Shown here in pieces: positions 1-10,969 of a DNA stretch of 64,000 nt (positions are counted from its first letter, which is position 1; each line of letters opens with the position of its first letter). Under the pieces are notes generated by a model. It saw nothing but the letters and a program-made list of their open reading frames with translations. It did not search any database and was not told the origin of the DNA. The translations under genes were made by a program, and so were the position numbers. Origin of the DNA: Dryobates pubescens (taxonomy: Eukaryota; Chordata; Aves; Piciformes; Picidae); NCBI RefSeq assembly GCF_014839835.1, contig NC_071618.1, positions 62,001-126,000 of the forward strand, read 5' to 3'.

Positions 1-572
1 CCCCCAGCAGCCCTGAGCCAGGCTCTCTCCACCCCTCTGAAGCCAGCAGCGCCGAAGCCCTGCCCCTGGGCGCCCCAGGGCGGGGAGGAGGTGAAGTTGC
101 CCTCCAGGGAGCCGTTGCCCCCCCCCGGGGAGGCCTCCCCGGGGTAGAAGTGAGCCACGAAGACCACCGAGAGGTGGCCGAAGGTCAGCAGCCAGAGGCA
201 GAGGCTGGCGGCCAGCACCCTCCGGGGCCTCCTCCTGTCCTGCAGGCTCCAGGGGGAGACCACCCCCAGGTACCTCTCCAGGCTGAGGGCCGCCAGGAAG
301 AGGCTGCTGAGGTAGATGCTGGAGAAGAAGCAGAAGTTGGCCAGGGGGCAGAGCAGGGGCGGCAGCGGCCAGGCCATGGCGGCCGCGGCCTCGGCCATGC
401 GGAAGGGCAGCAGCAGCAGCAGCAGCAGGTCGGCGCAGGTCAGGTTGAGCAGCAGCAGGTGGCAGGAGGAGGCTGGGCCCCGCCAGGGCCGCCCCAGCAG
501 CGCCCACAGCGTGAACAGGTTGGCAGGCAGGCCCAGCAGGAAGGTCAGCAGGTAGGTGGTGAGCACCAGCAT
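1..572 (-). CDS. Free fatty acid receptor (FFAR2/FFAR3-like) GPCR, N-terminal part
   Basis: Class A GPCR of the short-chain fatty acid receptor family, a plasma membrane receptor for acetate, propionate and butyrate in characterised members. The minus strand reads open from an ATG at 572-570 to the window edge (about 190 codons). TM1 contains TYLLTFLLGLPANL; TM2 contains LLLNLTCADLLLLLLLPFRM, followed by WPLPPLLCPL with the conserved TM3 cysteine. The TM3 end is SLERYLGV, the ERY motif typical of FFARs, and TM4 follows. The ATG is preceded by CTGTTCTCCCGCAG, a good splice acceptor, fitting a single coding exon. The predicted extracellular loop 2 has NGS and NFT glycosylation sites but no cysteine where relatives have one, and the last 40 or so residues do not resemble FFAR TM5. 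It may be a divergent paralogue, a decaying copy, or locally misassembled. Family assignment is firm; FFAR2 versus FFAR3 is not decided. Confidence 0.75.
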   Translation of the reverse strand, partial: MLVLTTYLLTFLLGLPANLFTLWALLGRPWRGPASSCHLLLLNLTCADLLLLLLLPFRMAEAAAAMAWPLPPLLCPLANFCFFSSIYLSSLFLAALSLERYLGVVSPWSLQDRRRPRRVLAASLCLWLLTFGHLSVVFVAHFYPGEASPGGGNGSLEGNFTSSPPWGAQGQGFGAAGFRGVERAWLRAAG

Positions 573-639
573 GGCCCTGCGGGAGAACAGCACAGGGGGA
601 GGCAGAGGCCTCAGGGGCGGCCCAGGAGCAGCCCAGCAG

Positions 640-1745
640 CAGCCTGAGCAGCTCAGGGGCGCCCCGAGGAGCTCAGGAGGAGCTCAGGGGCACACCAAGG
701 AGCTCAGGGGCACCCCAAGGAGCTCAGGAGCAGCTCAGGGGCACCCCAAGGAGCTCAGGAGCAGCTCAGGGGCACCCCAAGGAGCTCAGGAGCAGCTCAG
801 GAGCAGCTCAGGAGGAGCCTGAGGAGCTCAGGAGCAGCTCAGGAGCACCCTGAGGAGCTCAGGGGGAGCTCAGGGGCACCCCAAGGAGCTCAGGGGCAGC
901 TCAGGAGGAGCTCAGGGGCCGCTCAGGAGCAGCCCAAAGAGCTCAGGAGCAGCTCAGGAGGAGCCTGAGGAGCTCAGGGGGAGCTCAGGAGCACCCCAAG
1001 GAGCTCAGGAGGAGCTCGGGAGGAGCCTGAGGAGCTCAGGAGCACCCCAGGAGGAGCCTGAGGAGCTCAGGAGGAGCTCAGGAGCAGCTCAGGAGCACCC
1101 TGAGGAGCTCAGGGGGAGCTCAGGGGCAGCTCAGAAGGAGCCTGAGGAGCTCAGGAGGAGCTCAGGGGGAGCCTGAGGAGCTCAGGGGGAGCTCAGGGGG
1201 AGCCTGAGGAGCTCAGGGGGAGCTCAGGAGCAGCTCAGGAGCACCCTGAGGAGCTCAGGGGGAGCTCAGGGGCAGCTCAGGAGCACCCTGAGGAGCTCAG
1301 GAGGAGCTCAGGGGCAGCTCAGAAGGAGCCTGAGGAGCTCAGGGGCAGCTCAGGAGGAGCTCAGGAGGAGCTCAGGGGGAGCCTGAGGAGCTCAGGGGGA
1401 GCTCAGGAGCACCCCAAGGAGCTCAGGAGGAGCTCAGGAGCAGCTCAGGAGGAGCCTGAGGAGCTCAGGAGGAGCTCAGGAGCAGCTCAGGAGCACCCTG
1501 AGGAGCTCAGGGGGAGCTCAGGAGCACCCCAAGGAGCTCAGGAGGAGCTCAGGAGCAGCTCAGGAGGAGCCTGAGGAGCTCAGGAGGAGCTCAGGAGCAG
1601 CTCAGGAGCACCCTGAGGAGCTCAGGGGGAGCTCAGGAGCACCCTAAGGAGCTCAGGAGGAGCTCAGGAGGAGCCTGAGGAGCTCAGGAGGAGCTCAGGA
1701 GCAGCTCAGGAGGAGCCTGAGGAGCTCAGGGGGAGCTCAGGAGGA
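640..1745. repeat. GAGCTCAGG minisatellite
   Basis: About 1.1 kb built from variants of GGAGCTCAGG and AGCAGCTCAGG with interspersed CACCCTGAGGAGCTC. No gene signal beyond repeat-derived open frames. Confidence 0.9.
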
Positions 1746-2165
1746 GCTCCAGGTCCCCTTTGGACTTCTCTGGACCCCCTCCAGACCTTGGGGCCTCCTC
1801 CAGAAGCCCCCCCAGATATTGGGGTGTCCCCTCCAGGAGGTCCTCAGCGGTTCAGGTCCCCTCTGGGCCTCTCTGCAAGCCCTCCAGAGGGTCCCCAGGG
1901 TCTTGGGGTCCCTTCTGGACCCTCCCCCAGCTGTTGGGCTCCCCTCTCCCCCCCCTACCTGCCCAAGGTCCTCTGCAGCAGCTCCTGGGGTAGCCTCCGG
2001 CAGGTCCCGAGGGCGTGGCCGCGGTGGGCGTGGCCAGGGGTGGGGGAGGGAGAGGAAGCTGTGGAGGTGACCACAGGAGGACCTTGAGGTCACCCAACCC
2101 CCACCCTGGGGCCACCTCTGGGAGCCTGGTGGGGGTTGGGACCTCCCTGGGGGCCATCAGGAGGA
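1746..2165. other. Non-repetitive spacer, no gene seen
   Basis: GC-rich sequence with loosely similar CCTCCAG/GGTCC phrases and GGCGTGGCC boxes near 2010-2040. Open frames on both strands are short, low-complexity and have no recognisable motif. Confidence 0.5.
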
Positions 2166-3525
2166 CTGGGAGCACGGAGGGTGGAACTGGGAGGCACTGG
2201 GAAGGGAAACTGGGAGAGGACTAGGAGGGACTGGGAGGGACTGGGAAGGGAAACTGGGAGGGACTGGGAGGGACTGGGAGGCACTGGGAGGGACTGGGAA
2301 GGGAAACTGGGAGGGACTGGGAGGCACTGGGAGAGACTGGGAAGGGAAACTGGGAGGGACTGGGAAGGACTGGGAGGCACTGGGAGGGACTGGGAAGGGA
2401 AACTGGGAGGGACTGGGAGGCACTGGGAAGGGAAACTGGGAGGGACTGGGAAGGGAAACTGGGAGAGGACTGGGTGGAACTGGGAGGCACTGGGAAGGGA
2501 AACTGGGAGAGGACTGGGAAGGGAAACTGGGAGGGACTGGGAGGCACTGGGAGAGACTGGGAAGGGAAACTGGGAGGGACTGGGAGGCACTGGCAAGGGA
2601 AACTGGGAGGGGACTGGGAGGCACTGGGAGGGGACTGGGAAGGACTGGGAAGGCAAACTGGGAGGGAACTGGGAGGCACTGGGAGGGGACTGGAAAGGGA
2701 AACTGGGAGGGGACTGGGAGGGGACTGGGAAGCACTGGGAAGGACTGGGAAGGGAAACTGGGAGTGACTGGGAGGAACTGGGAGGGACTGGAAAGGACTG
2801 GGAGGGGATTGGGAGAGACAGTGATTCCTGGGAGGCCATACTGGTTGGTACTGGCTTATACTGGGAGGCAAACTGGTGTCTCTAGGGGCTACTGGGAGGG
2901 GCAGGCTGGGTGCTGAAAGCCATACTGAGAGGTCCTGGGAGCCCATGCTGGGAGGTCAAAGTCATACTGGGAGGCACTGGGAGAGACTGGGAGAGACTGG
3001 GAGGAAGTTGGAGGCACTGGGAGGGGACTGGGAGGATCTGGGAGAGGCTGTGAGGGGCTGGGAGGGGATTGGGAGGCACTGGGAGGGGCAGGGAGGGACT
3101 GGGAGGGGACTGGGAGGGGATTGGGAGGGGCTGGGAGGGGACTGGGAGGGGCTGGGAGGGGATTGGGAGGGGATTGGGAGGGGCTGGGAGGGACTGGGAG
3201 GGGACTGGGAGGGGCTGGGAGGGGCTGGGAGGGGATTGGGAGGGGCTGAGAGGGGATTGGGAGGCACTGGGAGGGATTGGGAGGGGCTGGGAGGGGATTG
3301 GGAGGGGCTGGGAGGGGCTGGGAGGGACTGGGAGGGGACTGGGAGGGGCTGGGAGGGGATTGGGAGGGGCTGGGAGGGGCTGGGAGGGGCTGGGAGGGGA
3401 TTGGGAGGGACTGGGAGGGGATTGGGAGGCACTGGGAGGGATTGGGAGGGGCTGGGAGGGGATTGGGAGGGGCTGGGAGGGGCTGGGAGGGGCTGGGAGG
3501 GGACTGGGAGAGCCCCAGGGGGCAG
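2166..3525. repeat. ACTGGGAGG / ATTGGGAGGGG minisatellites upstream of TMEM147
   Basis: 2166-2820 is ACTGGGAGGG, ACTGGGAGGC and ACTGGGAAGGGAA decamer-type units. After a short variable stretch, 2950-3525 is (T/C)TGGGAGGGG. Runs of GGG every 4-6 bases make the plus strand G-quadruplex-prone. The long open frames on both strands here are by-products of the repeat. Confidence 0.9.
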
Positions 3526-3547
3526 ACCGGAAGTCCTGGCCCGGCCG

Positions 3548-3965
3548 GGCGGGACTAGGCTTTGATTGACAGCCCCCGCGGGGGAGCCGAAGCGGCAGCT
3601 GCCGCCGCGCGGGGCGGGACCAGGCCCTTTGATTGACGTCCCGCGAGGCAGCAGCAGGCCGGAAGCGGGGCGGGACCAGGCCCTTTGATTGACGTCCCTC
3701 GATGCAGCAGCAGGCCGGAAGCGGGGCGGGACCAGGCCCCTTGATTGACGTCCCTCGAGGCAGTGGCAGGCCGGGAGCGGGGCGGGACCAGGCCCTTTGA
3801 TTGACGTCCCTCGAGGCAGCGGCAGGCCGGGAGCGGGGCGGGACCAGGCCCCTTGATTGACGTCCCTCGAGGCAGCGGCAGGCCGGAAGCGGGGCGGGAC
3901 CAGGCCCTTTGATTGACGTCCCTCGAGGCAGCGGCAGGCCGGAAGCGGCAGGCCGGGAGCGGGGC
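3548..3965 (+). promoter_or_regulatory. TMEM147 promoter: six 56-bp CRE/GC-box modules
   Basis: GATTGACGTCC recurs at 3631, 3687, 3743, 3799, 3855 and 3911, exactly 56 bp apart. A degenerate copy (GATTGACAGCC) lies at 3564. Each unit carries GGGGCGGGACCAGG (a GC box) and TGACGTC (a CRE half-plus, the ATF/CREB core). The array ends about 170 bp before the TMEM147 ATG, inside a CpG-rich block, so it is the natural core or proximal promoter. The regulatory reading is inferred from motifs and position. Confidence 0.75.
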
Positions 3966-4131
3966 GGAGCTGCCCCTCCGTCCCGGCAGGCACCGCGCGG
4001 GGCCTAGGCCGCCCCGGAGCCTCTTTCCTTTCCCCCCTCCCCTGCTCTGTCCCCGGGAACCTTTCCTCTTTCTCCCGCTGGGGTTCGCGGGACCAGCCCC
4101 CTCCCCCCCCCCCTCCCCGGGCGCCATCGCC

Positions 4132-7100
4132 ATGACGCTGTTCCACTTCGGCAACTGCTTCGCCCTGGCTTATTTCCCTTACTTCATCACATACAAGTGC
4201 AGCGGCCTGTGAGCGGCGGGGCTGCGGGCACGGCGAGCACTGCGAAGGGGTCTGGGGGGGACTGGGAGCACTGGGAGGAGAGTTGAGGGGGACTGAGAGC
4301 TCTGGGAAGGGGTCTGGGGGGGACTGGGAGCACTGGGAAGGGGTCTGGGCGGGACTGGGAGCACTGGGAGGAGAGTTGAGGGGGACTGAGAGCTCTGGGA
4401 AGGGGTCTGGGGGGGACTGGGAGCACTGGGAAGGGGTCTGGGGGGGACTGGGAGCACTGGGAGGAGAGTTGGGGGGGACTGGGAGCACTGGGAAGGAGTC
4501 TGGGGGGGACTGGGAGCGCTGGGAGAAGAGGTGAGGGGGACTGAGAGCTCTGGGAAGGGGTCTGGGAGGGACTGGGAGCGCTGGGAGGAGAGTTGAGGGG
4601 GTCTGGGAGCTCTGGGAAGGGGTTTGAGGGGGACTGGGAGCTCTGGGAGAAGAGTTGAGGGGGACTGGGAGCGCTGGGAAGGGGTCTAGGGGGGAGACTG
4701 GGAGCTCTGGGAAGGGGTCTAGGGGGGGCTGGGAAAGCTGGGAAGGGGTCTGGGGGGGCTGGGAGCGCTGGGAAGGGGTCTGGGGGGGGCTGGGAGCGCT
4801 GGGAAGGGCAGTTGGGGGGGACTGGGAGCACTGGGAAGGGGTCTGGGGGGGACTGGGAGCTCTGGGGAGGGGTCTGGGGGGGGCTGGGAGCGCTGGGAAG
4901 GGGTCTGGGGGGGGCTGGGAGCGCTGGGAAGGGGTCTGGGGGGGACTGGGAGCTCTGGGGAGGGGTCTGGGGGGGACTGGGAGCGCTGGGAAGGGGTCTG
5001 GGGGCAGTGTGGAGGGTTCTGGGGGGCACTGGGTGGGTTGCTGGGAGTAACTGGGAGCACTGGGAGCAGGTCTGAGTACAGCGCCTTCTGGCGGTGCGTC
5101 CAGGCTGGAGCCACCTATGTGCTGGTGCAGCTGGGGAAGGTGAGACTGGGAGCACTGGGGGGGAGTGTGGGGGCACTGGTTTGGACTGGGAGGGGATTGG
5201 GGGGGCACTGGTTTGGACTGGGAGGGGATTGGGGGGGCACTGGTTTGGACTGGGAGGACATTGGGGGCACTGGGAGGGCACTGGGGGGCTACTGGTTTGG
5301 ACTGGGAGGGCACTGGGGGGGCACTGGTTTGGACTGGGAGGGGATTGGGGGGGCACTGGTTTGGACTGGGAGGGGATTGGGGGGGCACTGGTGTGGACTG
5401 GGAGAGGGAATTGGGGGGCACTGGTTTGGACTGGGAGAGGGGATTGGGGGGGCACTGGTTTGGACTGGGAGAGGGGATTGGGGGGGCACTGGTTTGGACT
5501 GGGAGAGGGAATTGGGGGGCACTGGTTTGGACTGGGAGGGGATTTGGGAGGGCACTGGTTTGGACTGGGAGAGGGGATTGGGGGGGCACTGGTTTGGACT
5601 GGGAGGGGATTTGGGGGGCACTGGTTTGGACTGGGAGGGGATTTGGGAGGGCACTGGTTTGGACTGGGAGGGGATTTGGGGAGGCACTGGTTTGGACTGG
5701 GAGAGGGGATTGGGGGGGCACTGGTTTGGACTGGGAGGGGATTTGGGGGGGCACTGGTTTGGACTGGGAGGGGATTTGGGGAGGCACTGGTTTGGACTGG
5801 GAGAGGGGATTGGGGGGGCACTGGTTTGGACTGGGAGGGGATTTGGGGGGCCACTGGTTTGGACTGGGAGGCACTGGGAGGGGACTGGGGGCAGTCCCTG
5901 GTCTATACTGGTTCATACTGGTCTGGATTGGTTTGCTCCCAGATGCTCTTTCTGGCCACATTCTTCCCGACCTGGGAAGGGCCTTCGGGTGGCTACGACC
6001 TGGTGGGGGTAAGGTCCCAGCCCTGCCCCCCAGCCCGGCCCCCCAGCCCGGCCCCCCAGCCCGGCCCCCCAGCCCTGCCCCCCAGCCCGGCCCCCCCAGC
6101 CCGGCCCCCAGCCCGGCCCCCCAGCCCGGCCCCCAGCCCGGCCCTAGCTTGCCCTGCCCCCCAGCCCTGCCCCCCAGCCCGGCCCCCAGCCCGGCCCCCC
6201 AGCCCGGCCCCCAGCCCGGCCCCCCAGCCCGGCCCTAGCTTGCCCCCAGCCCGGCCCTAGCTTGCCCCCAGCCCGGCCCTAGCTTGCCCCCAGCCCGGCC
6301 CTAGCTTGCCCCCAGCCCGGCCCTAGCTTGCCCCCAGCCCGGCCCTAGCTTGCCCCCAGCCCGGCCCCCCAGCCCGGCCCTAGCTTGCCCCCAGCCCGGC
6401 CCTAGCTTGCCCCCAGCCCGGCCCTAGCTTGCCCCCAGCCCGGCCCTAGCTTGCCCCCAGCCCGGCCCTAGCTTGCCCCCAGCCCGGCCCTAGCTTGCCC
6501 CCAGCCCGGCCCTAGCTTGCCCCCAGCCCTGACCTAGCTTGCCCCCAGCCCTGACCTAGCTTGCCCCCAGCCCTGACCTAGCTTGCCCCCAGCCCTGACC
6601 TAGCTTGCCCCCAGCCCGGCCCTAGCTTGCCCCCAGCCCGGACCTAGCTTGCCCGGCCCCCAGCCCGGACCTAGCTTGCCCAGCCCTGACCTAGCTTGCC
6701 CAGCCCTGACCTAGCTTGCCCAGCCCTGACCTAGCTTACCCAGCCCTGACCTAGCTTGCCCCCAGCCCTGACCTAGCTTGCCCCCAGCCCTGACCTAGCT
6801 TGGCCCCAGCCCTGACCTAGGTTGCCCCCAGCCCGGCCCTAGGTTGCCCCCAGCCCGGCCCTAGGTTGCCCCCAGCCCGGCCCTAGGTTGCCCCCAGCCC
6901 GGCCCTAGGTTGCCCCCAGCCCGGCCCTAGCTTGCCCCCAGCCCGGCCCTAGGTTGCCCCCAGCCCGGCCCTAGCTTGCCCCGCCCCCAGCCCCGCCCCC
7001 AGCCCCGCCCCTAGCCCGGCCCCTAGCCCCGCCCCTAGCCCGGCCCCCAGCCCCGCCTCTAGCCCGGCCCCTAGCCCCGCCCCCCAGCCCAGCCCCCAGC

Positions 7101-10100
7101 CCAGCTCTAGCTTGCCCCCAGCCTGTCCCAGTCCCCCCCGCCCCCCTCCCCAGCGCCCCTCCCCACTCCCCCCCTGCTCCCCTCCCCCCCCACTCTCCCC
7201 TGCTCCCTCCCCCCCCTCCCCCCCCGTCGCTGCCCCTCGGCTCCCCCTGCAGGAGTTCCTGAGGGCCACGGTGGACGCCGCGGACCTGGGGGGGCTGCAG
7301 CTGGCCCTGGGCCGGGGGGGAGGCCGCGGGGAGCTGCGGATCCTGGTGGCTGCCCTGGGCTGGGCCAGCGCCGAGCTCCTCACCTCCCGGTGAGTGCCCT
7401 GCCGGGGGCAGCCCCTGGGGAGCCCCTGGGGACCTGCTGGGGATCCGCTGGCAAGCTGGCAGGGCCAGAGGGGCTGGAGTGGGGGGTCTGTGGGGCCTGG
7501 GGGAGCTCCTCCTCCCTGGCTGGGAGTGGCCTCTGGAGGGATCCAGGGGGATCAGGAGGGGGATCTAGAATGATCAAGGGGTCTGGAGAGGTCTAGGGCC
7601 CCAAGCTCATTTCCTGGTGAGTGGCTGAGGGGATCCACTGGGATCTAGGGAGGGGGGAGAGTCTTCAGGGGGCCTGTGGTGCCTGGGGAAGCCTCTCATC
7701 ACTTTTTGGGGGTGGGATCCATTGGGATCTGGGGAGCTCTGCAGGGATCTAGAGGGATCTAGGAGTTTGGAGAGGTCCAGGGGCCCTAGGCTGTGCCAGC
7801 ACCAAGCTCCTCGCCTCCTGGTGAGTGACTGAGGGATCCACTGGGGATCTACTGGGATCTAGTGGGGGTGGAGGGATCTGCAGGGAGCTGTGGTGCCTGG
7901 GGAAGTTCTCATTAGTTGTCAGGAGGGAACTAGTGGGCTGCATTGGAATCTGGGGGATCTAGGAGGATCAAGGGATCTGGAGAGGTGTAGGGACCCTTTG
8001 CTCAGCCAGTGTCAAGCTCCTTACTTCCTGGGGAGCGACTGAGGGAGCCACTGGGGATCCACTGGGGACCTACTGAGATGTAGGGGAGATGGAGGGATGT
8101 GGAAGGGGTCTTTGGTGCCTGGGGTGGGATCATCACTTGTGTGGGCTGGGATCTAGTGGGATCCATTGGCATCTAGAGGGGATCTGGGGGGGTGTCTACA
8201 GCAGGGGCTATGAAGGTCTAGGGGCTCTGGGCTGGGCCAGTATCTCCAGGTGAGTGTGGGATCCACTGGGATCTACTGAGATCCAGAAGGATCTGCCCAG
8301 GATCTAGGGAGGTCTAGGGGCTGTGGGCTGGGGCAGCACCTCCCTATCAACATGGGATCCACCGGGATCGAGGGATCCAGTGAGATCTACAGGAGGTATA
8401 GCAGTGCATAGGGGTCCACAGGGGTCTGAGGTCTCTGGGTGGGGGGCATTGGGGAGGTCTCTGGGAGCTGGGGGAAGGAATCTGTGGAGATCCATTGGGG
8501 ATCCCTAGAGGGTCTGGGTCCCCACAGGTGTGTCCCGCTGTGGGTCGGGGCGCGGGGCGTGGAGTTCGACTGGAGGCATCTCCAGATGGGGCTGGACTCC
8601 AACATCAGCCTGGTGAGCAGCGGGGGCTGGGGGGCACTGGGAGCGGACTGAGGGGGGACTGGGAGTGAATGGGAGGGGACTGGGAGTGAATGGGAGGGGA
8701 CTGGGAAGGGACTGAGGGGGGACTGGGAATGAATGGGAGGGGACTGGGAGTGAATGGGAGGGACTGGGAGTGAATGGGAGGGACTGGGAGTGAATGGGAG
8801 GGGACTGGGAGTGAATGGGAGGGGACTGGGAGTGAATGGGAGGGACTGGGAGTGAATGGGAGGGACTGGGAGTGAATGGGAGGGACTGGGAGTGAATGGG
8901 AGGGGACTGGGAAGGGACTGAGGGGGGACTGGGAAGGGACTGAGGGGGGACTGGGAGTGAATGGGAGGGGACTGGGAGTGAATGGGAGGGACTGGGAGTG
9001 AATGGGAGGGACTGGGAGTGAATGGGAGGGACTGGGAGTGAATGGGAGGGGACTGGGAGTGAATGGGAGGGACTGGGAGTGAATGGGAGGGGACTGGGAG
9101 TGAATGGGAGGGACTGGGAGGAGACTGGGAGTGAATGGGAAGGACTGGGAAGGGACTGAGGGGGGACTGGGAGTGAATGGGAAGGGACTGGGAAGGGACT
9201 GAGGGGGGACTGGGAGGGACTGGGAGTGAATGGGAGGGACTGGGAAGGGACTGAGGGGGGACTGGGAGTGAATAGGGGGCACTGGGAGTGAATGGGAGGG
9301 ACTGGGAGGCATTAATTAGCTCCGAGAGGTTAATTATCTCGGGGGTGGCTCTAATGAACTCCTAATTGCCCTTCTGGGCCCTTAATTACCTATTGATTAC
9401 CCCGGGGTGGGGCTGGTTGGCTCAGGAGGGGCTTAGTTAGTTCCAGGGGATGACAGTGAGTCTGGAAGAGTTAATTAATTACCTGAGGGAGGGGTTAATT
9501 AGCCCCTTAATGACTGCCCCCCCCCCCCCCCCCCAGGCCAGGCACGTGGCCGCCGCAGCCCTGCTGTGGGCCTCTGGCCGCCAGGATTTGCCGCCCCGCC
9601 TCCGCCTGCCCCTCGGCGGCCTCCTATTGGCTGCCGCTTACGAGGGCTTCCTGATTGGGTAAGGGAAGAGCTGATCCCTCCCCTCCCGCCTCTGGGGTGG
9701 GACTTCCGGGGAGAGCGGCCAATGGCGGGGCGGGGGGGGGGGCGCGGAAAGGGGAATGGGGAAAAGGCAGGGGGGAGGCTGGGAGGGGTTTGGAGGGGCA
9801 CTGGGGGGGACTGAGAGGGGGTTAGAGGGGAACTGGGAGCACTGGGAGGGGGTTTGGGGGGCAGTGGGGGGGACTGGGAGGGGGTTAGAGGGGAACTGGG
9901 AGCACTGGGAGGGGGTTGGGGGGGGACGGAGGGGGTTAGAGGGGAACTGGGAGCACTGGGAGGAGGTTTGGGGGTACTGGGGGAGACTGGGAGGGGATTA
10001 GAAGAGAACTGGGAGCATTGGAAGGGGGTTTGGGGGGCAGTGGGGGAGACTGGGAGGGGATTAGAAGAGAACTGGGAGCACTAGGAGGGGGTTTGGGGGG

Positions 10101-10958
10101 GACTGGGAGGGGATTAGAGGGAAACTGGGAGCACTGGGAGGGGTTTTGGGGGGCACTGGGTGGGACTGGGAGGGGGTTAGAGGGGAACTGGGAGCATTGG
10201 AAGGGGGTTTGGGGGGGACTGGGAGGGGGTTGGAGAACTGGGAGCATTGGTAGGGGGTTTGGGGGGCACTGGGTGGGAATGGGAGTGGATTAGAGAAGAG
10301 CTGGGAGCACTGGGAGGGGCTTTGGGTGGGACTGGGAGGGGCTTTGGGTGGGACTGGGAGGGGGTTAGAAGAGAACTGGGAGCACTAGGAGGGGGTTTGG
10401 GGGGACTGGGAGCATTGGAAGGGGGTTTGGGGGGCACTGGGTGGGACTGGGAGGGGATTAGAAGAGAACTGGGAGCACTGGGAGGGGGTTTGGGGGACAC
10501 TGGGAGGGGGTTAGAGAACTGGGAGAACTGAGAGGGGGTTAGAGGGGAACTGGGAGCACTGGGAGGGCGTTTGAGGGGCACTGGGAGGGGTTGGGGGGCT
10601 GGGAGCACTCGGAGGAGGTTTGGGGGGCGCTGGGAGGGGGTTGGAGGAGAATGGGAGCAGTGGGAGGGGGTTTGGGGGCGCCGGGAGGGGTTGGGGGCGG
10701 CTGGGAGCAGCGGCATGCCCAGGGGGAGGTGCGGGGGTGTGGCCTCCCTGGAGGGAGGGATGGGGGTGGGGCTTTCAGGCCCGCCTCAGCCAATCAGAGG
10801 CCCCTCCCCGCTGACGCCCCGCCCCTTTGCCTTGCAGGTGGGCGGGGCAAGCGCTGGGCTTGGGCCCCTGGGGGGCGCTGGGGCTGCGGGCGCTGGGGGC
10901 GGCCGGCCTGGGCCTGGGAGCCCTGCGGCTGCTGGTGCCCCTCCTGCCCCCCCCCTGA
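4132..10958 (+). CDS. TMEM147: Transmembrane protein 147
   Basis: ER/nuclear-envelope multipass protein associated with the Sec61/BOS translocon machinery. Seven coding exons: 4132-4208, 5070-5139, 5943-6008, 7253-7389, 8528-8612, 9537-9658, 10838-10958. All have GT-AG borders and phases join without a break, giving 225 aa (human 224 aa). The start [18 protein letters not shown] and following YITYKCSGL-like stretch match vertebrate TMEM147 almost exactly. [41 protein letters not shown] and LDSNISL are also retained. The last two exons (after SNISL) are much more diverged and Ala/Leu/Gly-rich, but keep length and hydrophobic pattern. Introns are nearly all minisatellite. The gene converges on ATP4A, the same arrangement as in human. 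Upstream is an amplified CRE module; the stop codon overlaps the poly(A) signal. Confidence 0.96.
4250..5060. repeat. TMEM147 intron 1 minisatellite
   Basis: Units of about 30-32 bp, GGGACTGGGAGCACTGGGAA followed by GGGGTCTGGGG. G-rich on the sense strand. It fills almost the whole intron. Confidence 0.9.
5150..5925. repeat. TMEM147 intron 2 minisatellite
   Basis: Units of about 32 bp: ACTGGTTTGGACTGGGAGG followed by GGATTTGGGGGGC. G-rich on the sense strand; some 20 or more copies. Confidence 0.9.
6012..7110. repeat. TMEM147 intron 3 CCAGCCCGGCCCTAGCTTGC array
   Basis: About 22-bp units, with block-wise variants (CCCGGCCCTAGC, CCCTGACCTAGC, CCCGGCCCTAGG). C-rich on the sense strand, unlike neighbouring introns. 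Confidence 0.9.
7390..8527 (+). repeat. Tandem copies of TMEM147 exon 4 end and donor inside intron 4
   Basis: Exon 4 ends in GCCAGCGCCGAGCTCCTCAC..CGGTGAGTG (donor at 7390). Related segments recur in the intron with donors at 7617 (TTCCTGGTGAGTG), 7821 (GCCTCCTGGTGAGTG) and 8250 (CTCCAGGTGAGTG), and a decayed one at 8031 (CTTCCTGGGGAGCG). Spacing is about 205-227 bp. Between them lie GGATCTAGG and GGATCCACTGG phrases. This looks like a roughly 210-bp tandem duplication that began across the exon-intron border. Confidence 0.75.
8635..9310. repeat. TMEM147 intron 5 21-bp minisatellite
   Basis: Units of GGGACTGGGAGTGAATGGGA plus one G (21 bp) with GGGGACTGGGAAGGGACTGA variants. Confidence 0.9.
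9305..9515. other. Small TTAATTA-rich patch in TMEM147 intron 5
   Basis: Repeated TTAATTA/CTAATGA/TTAATTAG phrases in an otherwise GC-rich intron; compositionally like the COX6B1 intron island at 57.5-58.5 kb. No gene. Confidence 0.6.
9780..10700. repeat. TMEM147 intron 6 63-bp minisatellite
   Basis: Higher-order unit of about 63 bp made of GGGGTTAGAGGGGAACTGGG, AGCACTGGGAGGGGGTTTGG and GGGGCACTGGGTGGGACTGG pieces; G-rich on the sense strand. Confidence 0.85.
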
Positions 10959-10963
10959 ATAAA
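10958..10963 (+). terminator. TMEM147 poly(A) signal overlapping the stop codon
   Basis: TGAATAAAG: the A of the TGA stop (10956-10958) is the first base of AATAAA. The encoded 3' UTR can therefore only be some tens of bases. Confidence 0.85.
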
Positions 10964-10969
10964 GCCTCC

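Noticed and set aside
2962-5961. A 999-codon open frame on the minus strand rich in PPSPNQCPP
   Set aside because: It runs antisense across TMEM147 exons 1 and 2 and three minisatellites; its composition is just the C-rich strand of the repeats. Same verdict for the long frames at 12158-14182, 18946-21872, 10571-12338 and 5038-6260.
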